This document shows positions 7,208 through 12,013 of a DNA stretch of 12,013 nucleotides, piece after piece. The stretch spans positions 1-12,013 of the forward strand of contig JBFGWM010000064.1 of the NCBI GenBank assembly GCA_041588495.1, given 5' to 3'. Each line of letters begins with the position of its first letter. Positions within the stretch are counted from its first letter, which is position 1. A model generated the notes under the pieces. It was given only the letters and a program-made list of their open reading frames with translations, did not search any database and had not been told where the DNA came from. This DNA is from JBFGWM01 sp041588495 (GTDB lineage Bacteria > Pseudomonadota > Gammaproteobacteria > Pseudomonadales > JBFGWM01). Both the position numbers and the translations under genes were made by a program.

Positions 7208-8989
7208 ATGCGTAAAACCATTCTGCTGGGCGCCCTGCTGCTGGGCCTGGGCAGCGCGCTCTGGTTCTCGACAGCCGGCCGGCCCGGCCTGTCGGAGATC
7301 TCGACCCGCTCGGCCATTGGTGAGGCTACCGCCCTGACCGCGGGCGCTGAGGCGCCCGGCGGGCCCACCGGGCGGGCGCCGACCGGCACCGACCTGCCCC
7401 CGGAAGGCTCGCGCTCCCTGTTCGATTTCCACGTCGCCCAGCTGGGCGCCCTGCCCTATCCGTTCTCGGCACTGGTGGATTCGTTCCGTGACCTGGACCG
7501 CTGGCAGGACGGTAGCGTCCGGTTGCTGATTCCCGACGGCCGTTCCCTGCGCAAGGGCGTGGCGAACTACGAGCATCCCCGCGTGCTGGCCGCGGCGCAG
7601 GTCGATGCGCCGTATTCCCCGTTCGAGCTCGCGCCGCTGTACACGGGCCGCCTGTTCATGGGCTTCGTCGAACCCGCCAACGAGATCGAGGTGATCTCCT
7701 ACAACGAGGTGGCGGGCCGCTACGAATACCAGCTGGTGAAGGATTACTGCCAGGGCTGCGTGCCGCGAATCGTCTACGCCCGGCGGGTGGTGTGCCTGAC
7801 CTGCCACCAGTCGGGCGCGCCGATCTTCTCGGTGCGTCCCTGGAAGGAGTCCAACGCGCACGCGGAGATCGCGCGGCGCATCGCCGGGGCGCGCGAGGTT
7901 CCGTGGGCGGAGGCCAGCAGCACGCTGTACCACGGCGCGCCGATCTCCACGCAACTGGTGATGCCGGAAACATTCGATGAACTGGCGGGGCTCGGCAGCG
8001 AGATCATGGTCGGCCAGAAGATCTGGTGGGACGGGTGCGGACCCAGCGGCGTCGACTGCCGTCGCCAGTTGCTTGCCCAGGTCCTGTTCCTGCTCCTGCG
8101 ACCGGGGGAGTTCCACCCCCACTCCGCGGAAAATCAACGCTTGCGGGAACTGCAGGGGTTGGCCTGGCCGCAAGGCGGTATCGCCCGGCCTGACGACAAT
8201 GTCCGTGACCGCAACCCGCTGGACGAGGAATCCCTCGGCGCGACGCTGGGCCGTCGCCTGGCCCAGGTCCGCACCCGCCTGCGCCTCGCGAAATCCACCG
8301 GCCTGGACATGGCGGGCGAACTGAAAGAAAAGCTGATGGATTTTGACAAGACGCCGCGCCTGCCCGAGCACCTGGACCCCCTCGCGCCGCGCCCGCCGCG
8401 CGAGATCCTGGACAGCGACACCCTGGCCGGCGTCCAGGCGCTTGTGAAGTTGTTCGATCCGCGCGACCGCCGTCGCCTGCTGGAGTGGAGCGGGGACCAG
8501 CCGCAAGCCATTCGTGCCCATGTCCTGGCCGGCAGACTCGATGACCTGCTCGACGCGCCCCTCAACCGGGTCACCGTGATGCGGCGCCTGGCCACCGTGT
8601 TGGGTCATGCGCCCCCGGACTATTGCTGCCAGGACGCGGACACTCTCAGTCCGCCACGGACCGAGGACGTGACGCCGCTGGAGATCTCCTCCGGCTCAGT
8701 GCTGGAAGTGTTCCGCCGCTACTGCTTCGCCTGTCACCGCGGTAATCCCAGTCGCAGGCTGGACTTCATGGGCGGGAAGACCGAGGAACAGGTGCTGACC
8801 ACCATCCGTTCCAATCTGGAGATCATGGAAGTGCTCGATTACGAACGCTACGAGGGTACGGCGAAGCACGGCACGCTGATGCCGCCGCGGGGTTCCGACC
8901 AGCGCGCCATGCTCGATGAGGCGCGGGCGCAGAATACCGGTGATCTCGAGCGGATGCGGGAAGCACTGCCGGCGTTGTTCGATTTCTAA
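7208..8989 (+). CDS. Exported diheme c-type cytochrome of unknown family
   Basis: A 593-residue protein that I cannot place in a named family. The N-terminus MRKTILLGALLLGLGSALWFSTA is a signal peptide or an uncleaved membrane anchor. It is followed by a Gly/Pro/Ala-rich linker (about 40-68) and a folded region. Two haem c motifs are visible, CLTCH (196-200) and CFACH (506-510), some 310 residues apart. Met558 in GTLMPPRG is a probable axial ligand of the second haem. An additional Cys pair, CQGC, sits shortly before the first haem motif, and a CCQD pair before the second. The charged, Leu/Arg-rich middle (about 325-470) looks helical. The ribosome-binding site is weak (only GGG directly before ATG). 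Its 3' end is convergent with katG. It probably transfers electrons or acts as a peroxidase-like enzyme in the periplasm alongside the upstream fusion cytochrome; this is inference. Confidence 0.8.
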   Translation: MRKTILLGALLLGLGSALWFSTAGRPGLSEISTRSAIGEATALTAGAEAPGGPTGRAPTGTDLPPEGSRSLFDFHVAQLGALPYPFSALVDSFRDLDRWQDGSVRLLIPDGRSLRKGVANYEHPRVLAAAQVDAPYSPFELAPLYTGRLFMGFVEPANEIEVISYNEVAGRYEYQLVKDYCQGCVPRIVYARRVVCLTCHQSGAPIFSVRPWKESNAHAEIARRIAGAREVPWAEASSTLYHGAPISTQLVMPETFDELAGLGSEIMVGQKIWWDGCGPSGVDCRRQLLAQVLFLLLRPGEFHPHSAENQRLRELQGLAWPQGGIARPDDNVRDRNPLDEESLGATLGRRLAQVRTRLRLAKSTGLDMAGELKEKLMDFDKTPRLPEHLDPLAPRPPREILDSDTLAGVQALVKLFDPRDRRRLLEWSGDQPQAIRAHVLAGRLDDLLDAPLNRVTVMRRLATVLGHAPPDYCCQDADTLSPPRTEDVTPLEISSGSVLEVFRRYCFACHRGNPSRRLDFMGGKTEEQVLTTIRSNLEIMEVLDYERYEGTAKHGTLMPPRGSDQRAMLDEARAQNTGDLERMREALPALFDF

Positions 8990-9024
8990 TTAGGACCTCG
9001 ACGTGACGACTTTTCCCATAAAAT

Positions 9025-9050
9025 AGCGGTGGCGCCGGGACGCCACCGCT
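9025..9050. terminator. Bidirectional terminator between the diheme cytochrome gene and katG
   Basis: A perfect 10-bp stem (AGCGGTGGCG 9025-9034 with CGCCACCGCT 9041-9050) has a 6-base loop. On the + strand it is followed by TTTGTCTT; on the - strand the stem is followed by ATTTTAT. It lies between two convergent stop codons (8989 and 9076), so it can end both transcripts. Confidence 0.8.
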
Positions 9051-9075
9051 TTGTCTTCGGGTTCCGCAGCCGGGT

Positions 9076-11289
9076 TCAGCTGTCGAACCGGTCCAGGGTC
9101 ATGACCTTGGCCCAGGCCGCAACGAAATCCCTGGCGAACTTCTCCTTCGCATCGTGGGAGGCGTAGACCTCGGCGATCGCCCGCAACTCGGAGTTCGATC
9201 CGAATACCAGGTCCACCGGGGAAGCCACCCACTTGATTTCGCCGGTCTTGCGGTCACGTCCCTCGTAGGTGTCGTCGAGGCCGGCTGACTTCGACCACTG
9301 CGTCGACAGGTCGAGCAGGTTGACGAAGAAGTCGTTGGACAGGGTGCCGGGGCGGCTGGTGAAAACGCCTTTCACGGACGTCCCGGAGTTCGCGCCCAGG
9401 GCCCGCATGCCGCCCACGAGGACGGTCATCTCGGGAACCGTCAGGCTGAGCTGGTCGGCGCGGTCGACCAGCATCTCGACCGGTCCGCGATAGCTTTTTT
9501 CCTCGTTGAAGTAATTGCGGAACGCGTCTGCGCTGGGCTCGAGGAGCGCGAACGAGTCCACGTCGGTCTGCGCCTGGGTTGCGTCACCGCGGCCGGGCAC
9601 GAATGGCACGTTGACCGAGACCCCCCAGTCCTTCGCGGCCTTCTCGATGGCAGCGGCGCCACCCAGCACGATCAGGTCGGCCATCGAGACTTTGGTCGCG
9701 TGGGAGGCATTGAATTTTTCCTGGATGCTCCGCAGCTTGCCCAGCACGGTTTCCAGTTCTGCGGGATTGTTGACGGCCCAATCCTTCTGTGGCGCCAACC
9801 GGACCCGTGCGCCGTTCGCGCCACCACGCATGTCGGAGGCACGGTAGCTGGAGGCCGATGCCCAGGCGGTTCGCACCAGGGCGGGAACGCCGATCCCGGA
9901 TTTGAGAATCCTCATCTTCAGAACTTCTGCCTGGGCCTGGGTGACCGGTTTGTGCGCCGGCGCGGGCACCGGATCCTGCCAGATCAGCACATCGCCCGGG
10001 TTCTCGTTGCCGAGATAACGGACCCGCGGGCCCATGTCGCGGTGGGTCAGCTTGAACCACGCCTTGGCGAAGGCGAGCCGGTATTCCTCGGGATCAGCGA
10101 GGAAGCGTTCCGCGATCTTGCGGTAGGCCGGATCGAATTTCAGCGCGAGGTCGGCCGTGGTCATCACCGGTGGGTTCCTCTTGCCCGGGACGTGGGCATC
10201 GGGGACCGACTGGTGCATCGACTCATCGACCGGAATCCACTGGATTGCGCCCGCCGGACTGCGCGTCTGCTTCCACTCGAGGTTCAGCAGGTTGGACAGG
10301 TACAGGCTGGACCAGCGCGTGGGCGTCTGCGTCCAGGCGCCTTCCAGGCCGCTGGTCACGGTGTCCTCGGAGTGGCCCTTGCCGCACTTGTTGATCCAGC
10401 CCAGCCCCTGTTTCTCGGTGCCGGCGGCTGCCGGTTCCTTGCCGACGCAGTCGCCCGGCTTGTGGGCGCCGTGCATCTTGCCAAAGCTGTGTCCACCCGC
10501 GACCAGGGCGACGGTCTCCTCGTCGTTCATGGCCATCCGGCCGAAGGCGACGCGGATGTTCTTCGCCGAACCGACGGGGTCCGGCTTGCCGCGCGGCCCC
10601 TCCGGGTTCACGTAGATCAGGCCCATGTGCGTGGCGCCGAGAGGACGTTGTAACGTGCCGTCCCGCTCCTCGCGGTCACTCGCCAGCATCTCCGTTTCCG
10701 GACCCCAGTAGACCAGGTCGGGTTCCCAGTCGTCGGTGCGCCCGCCGGCGAAACCGAAGGTCTTGAAGCCCATGTTCTCCAGTGCGACGTTACCGGACAG
10801 GATCATCAGGTCCGCCCAGGAAAGGCTTCTCCCGTACTTCTGCTTGATTGGCCAGAGGAGGCGGCGGGCCTTGTCGAGGTTCCCGTTGTCCGGCCAGCTG
10901 TTGAGGGGGTCGAAGCGCATCTGCCCACCGTCGCCACCGCCACGGCCGTCGAGGGTGCGGTATGTCCCGGCGGCATGCCATGCCAGGCGGATGAAGAGAC
11001 CGCCGTAGTTACCGAAGTCGGCGGGCCACCAGTCCTGCGAGGAGGTCATGAGTTCGTTGAGGTCTTTCTTCACGGCCTGCAGGTCCAGCTTGCTGAACGC
11101 CTCGGCGTAATCGAAATCCTCGCCGTAGGGATTCGACCGGGCATCGTGGTCGCGAAGGGGGGTCAGGTCCAGCTGGTCCGGCCACCAGAACTGGTTGGGC
11201 CTGGCCTCGCCCCGGGCGAGGGCGGGAGCGGACGTGGTGGCGGCGACCAGGGTCAGGGCGGCCAGAAAATGCGTGGGCTTGATGAGCAT
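9076..11289 (-). CDS. katG: Catalase-peroxidase KatG with signal peptide (periplasmic)
   Basis: Bifunctional haem b enzyme that dismutates H2O2 and oxidises small donors. The 737-residue protein has the full two-domain KatG length. All active-site residues are present at a constant offset of -3 from M. tuberculosis KatG: distal Arg101, Trp104 and His105 in RLAWHAAGTYR, Tyr226 in GLIYVNPEGP, Met252 in RMAMND (the Met-Tyr-Trp crosslink that gives catalase activity) and proximal His267 in GGHSFGK. The N-terminus MLIKPTHFLAALTLVAATTSAPALA is a Sec-type signal peptide (ALA before Arg26), unlike the common cytosolic KatG. ATG 11289 is chosen because GGAGGAAG (11302-11295) precedes it at 5-nt spacing; the frame stays open to 11328, but that start would bury the signal peptide. 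It is divergent from napD and convergent with the diheme cytochrome. Confidence 0.96.
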   Translation of the reverse strand: MLIKPTHFLAALTLVAATTSAPALARGEARPNQFWWPDQLDLTPLRDHDARSNPYGEDFDYAEAFSKLDLQAVKKDLNELMTSSQDWWPADFGNYGGLFIRLAWHAAGTYRTLDGRGGGDGGQMRFDPLNSWPDNGNLDKARRLLWPIKQKYGRSLSWADLMILSGNVALENMGFKTFGFAGGRTDDWEPDLVYWGPETEMLASDREERDGTLQRPLGATHMGLIYVNPEGPRGKPDPVGSAKNIRVAFGRMAMNDEETVALVAGGHSFGKMHGAHKPGDCVGKEPAAAGTEKQGLGWINKCGKGHSEDTVTSGLEGAWTQTPTRWSSLYLSNLLNLEWKQTRSPAGAIQWIPVDESMHQSVPDAHVPGKRNPPVMTTADLALKFDPAYRKIAERFLADPEEYRLAFAKAWFKLTHRDMGPRVRYLGNENPGDVLIWQDPVPAPAHKPVTQAQAEVLKMRILKSGIGVPALVRTAWASASSYRASDMRGGANGARVRLAPQKDWAVNNPAELETVLGKLRSIQEKFNASHATKVSMADLIVLGGAAAIEKAAKDWGVSVNVPFVPGRGDATQAQTDVDSFALLEPSADAFRNYFNEEKSYRGPVEMLVDRADQLSLTVPEMTVLVGGMRALGANSGTSVKGVFTSRPGTLSNDFFVNLLDLSTQWSKSAGLDDTYEGRDRKTGEIKWVASPVDLVFGSNSELRAIAEVYASHDAKEKFARDFVAAWAKVMTLDRFDS

Positions 11290-11380
11290 GACGGCTTCCT
11301 CCAGGCCCGGGTCTGACTGGCACGCCAAGGGATCCCGGGAATTGATGTTGTTCTCTCAGCCTAACCAAGTGGTAAGCGAA

Positions 11381-11386
11381 GTTATA
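11381..11386 (-). promoter_or_regulatory. Candidate katG -10 element
   Basis: On the - strand, TATAAC (11386 to 11381) is the best -10 in the katG upstream region; the start would be near 11374, leaving a leader of about 85 bases. The matching -35 position (about 11409-11404, TCAGTT) is poor, as expected for a promoter that needs an activator. The OxyR-like site overlaps this position. Confidence 0.35.
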
Positions 11387-11388
11387 AT
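11383..11388 (+). promoter_or_regulatory. Candidate nap operon -10 element
   Basis: A perfect TATAAT lies on the + strand, 165 bases before napD, with no good -35 at the expected position. It overlaps the katG -10 on the other strand (GTTATAAT read one way, ATTATAAC the other). Transcription of the two divergent genes could therefore be mutually exclusive or co-controlled. I found no convincing FNR box (only weak, degenerate matches to TTGAT-N4-ATCAA). Confidence 0.3.
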
Positions 11389-11423
11389 GGTTTTTAACAA
11401 TCAAACTGATAGGACAAACCTCT
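11387..11423. promoter_or_regulatory. OxyR-like tetrameric operator between katG and napD
   Basis: The OxyR consensus is two copies of ATAGnTnnnAnCTAT separated by 7 bp. Here ATGGTTTTTAACAAT (11387-11401), a 7-bp gap and ATAGGACAAACCTCT (11409-11423) each match 8 of 10 defined bases with the exact spacing. The second copy also resembles the longer palindrome GATAGGTTnAACCTATC. It overlaps the predicted katG -35, consistent with peroxide-inducible katG as known in enterobacteria. No oxyR gene is in the window. Confidence 0.45.
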
Positions 11424-11552
11424 TGGACGAACACTGTGCGCGGGTCTATCGGCGGTCGGTATGCTTCCCGGCTGGGCCCCGGCGGGCCGAGTGCATCGGG
11501 TTCACGCCGAGACTACGCTTAAGCCAGGCTTTGAAAGCGACGAGGTCCGTCC

Positions 11553-11825
11553 GTGGAGCCCGCTGAAATCCATATCTCCAGCATGGTCGTGCATGCCCGG
11601 CCTGCCGCCCTGCAGTCGGTGAAGGCGGCGATTGCACGCATCCGGGGCGCCGAGATCCATGGCGAATCGGCGCAGGGCAAGCTCGTGGTGGTGGTGGAGT
11701 CCGACCACCAGTCCCAGGTTACCGGGGTCATCGAAACGATCAACGCGTTCGATGACGTGCTCAACACCGCACTGGTCTATCACCAGGTCGAACCGGTGGA
11801 TGACGCGGGGAGCGATGGGTCATGA
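11553..11825 (+). CDS. napD: NapD, NapA-specific maturation chaperone
   Basis: A small cytoplasmic protein that binds the Tat signal peptide of NapA and delays its export until the molybdenum cofactor is inserted. It has 90 residues, close to E. coli NapD. Matching stretches are IHISSMVVHARP (6-17), GKLVVVVES (42-50) and the near-C-terminal VLNTALVYHQVEP, the counterpart of VLAVSLVYHQ in E. coli. The fold is ferredoxin-like by family. The start is GTG 11553, with GAGG at 11542-11545 and 7-nt spacing; the first ATG would cut off the first strand. Its stop overlaps the napA start (ATGA), indicating translational coupling. It appears to be the first gene of the nap operon, with no napE or napF before it. 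Confidence 0.92.
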   Translation: MEPAEIHISSMVVHARPAALQSVKAAIARIRGAEIHGESAQGKLVVVVESDHQSQVTGVIETINAFDDVLNTALVYHQVEPVDDAGSDGS

Positions 11826-12013
11826 GCCTGTCCCGGCGCGAGTTCATCAAGGCCAATGCCGCGGCCTCCGCCGCCGCGGTGGCGGGCATCAGTGCCCCCG
11901 CCATCGCCACCCACCTGATCGTTCAAAGCGACAAGACCCGGATCAACTGGGAAAAGGCGCCCTGCAGGTTCTGCGGGGTGGGTTGTTCCGTGCTGGTCGG
12001 CACGCAGTCGGGC
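11822..12013 (+). CDS. napA: Periplasmic nitrate reductase catalytic subunit NapA (5' part only)
   Basis: Catalytic Mo-bis-MGD/4Fe-4S subunit that reduces nitrate to nitrite in the periplasm. Only the first 64 residues are inside the window and the frame runs off the right edge. Visible are the twin-arginine signal [19 protein letters not shown] (4-22), a hydrophobic stretch ending around APAIAT (25-30), and the first three cysteines of the 4Fe-4S motif, Cys48, Cys51 and Cys55, in [19 protein letters not shown]. This aligns closely with the E. coli NapA N-terminus ([20 protein letters not shown]). The Tat signal and the overlapping napD separate it from the cytosolic assimilatory relative NasA. 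Confidence 0.95.
   Translation, partial: [64 protein letters not shown]

Noticed and set aside
6209..8608. A 799-codon open frame on the - strand across the propeller and diheme genes
   Set aside because: It is antisense to two well-supported genes, runs through the terminator hairpin and contains long Arg/Gly/Ala/Val-rich nonsense. It is a typical mirror frame of high-GC coding DNA.
9700..10653. A 317-codon open frame on the + strand inside katG
   Set aside because: Shadow of katG, whose active-site residues are all intact on the other strand.
11391..11404. FNR-like box TTTTTAACAATCAA near the nap promoter
   Set aside because: Only 7 of 10 defined bases match, it lies downstream of the likely -10, and it overlaps the better OxyR-like match.
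1..12013. Mobile elements, CRISPR arrays, tRNA or rRNA genes
   Set aside because: No transposase, integrase, terminal inverted repeats, regularly spaced repeats or tRNA-like cloverleaf were seen by eye.

Overview
The window is GC-rich, densely coded bacterial DNA. It looks like a chromosomal segment of a halophilic or halotolerant, respiratory Gammaproteobacterium. The evidence is a complete ectABC ectoine operon, several exported c-type cytochromes, a periplasmic nitrate reductase locus (napD and the start of napA) and proteins resembling those of marine/halophilic gammaproteobacteria. The species cannot be named from the sequence. I see no IS element, phage gene, tRNA, rRNA or CRISPR array.

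Layout, left to right. (1) 1-2466: an AT-rich leader with a good sigma70-type promoter, then ectA-ectB-ectC on the + strand, which convert L-aspartate-semialdehyde to ectoine. No ectD, ask or ectR follows or is visible. (2) 2467-8989: three consecutive + strand genes for exported proteins. The first is a 1026-residue fusion of a parallel beta-helix domain with an SO2930-type diheme cytochrome c. The second is a YncE-like beta-propeller. The third is a 593-residue diheme cytochrome that I cannot assign to a family. Each of the three is followed by a hairpin terminator, so they look like neighbouring separate transcripts or attenuated units rather than one tight operon. (3) 9076-11289: katG on the - strand, convergent with the cytochrome gene and sharing a bidirectional terminator with it. 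This catalase-peroxidase carries a signal peptide, so it should be periplasmic. (4) 11290-11552: a divergent regulatory region with an OxyR-like tetrameric operator and back-to-back -10 elements. (5) 11553-12013: napD and the 5' end of napA, overlapping by 4 bp.

Functionally the window joins osmoprotection (ectoine) with an envelope redox district: two diheme cytochromes, a propeller, a secreted peroxidase/catalase and periplasmic nitrate reductase. The least understood part, and the best candidate for an undescribed system, is the 2603-8989 trio. The fused beta-helix/diheme protein shows that two families normally encoded side by side act as one unit. The functions of the trio are unknown; everything beyond 'exported haem proteins plus propeller' is inference.
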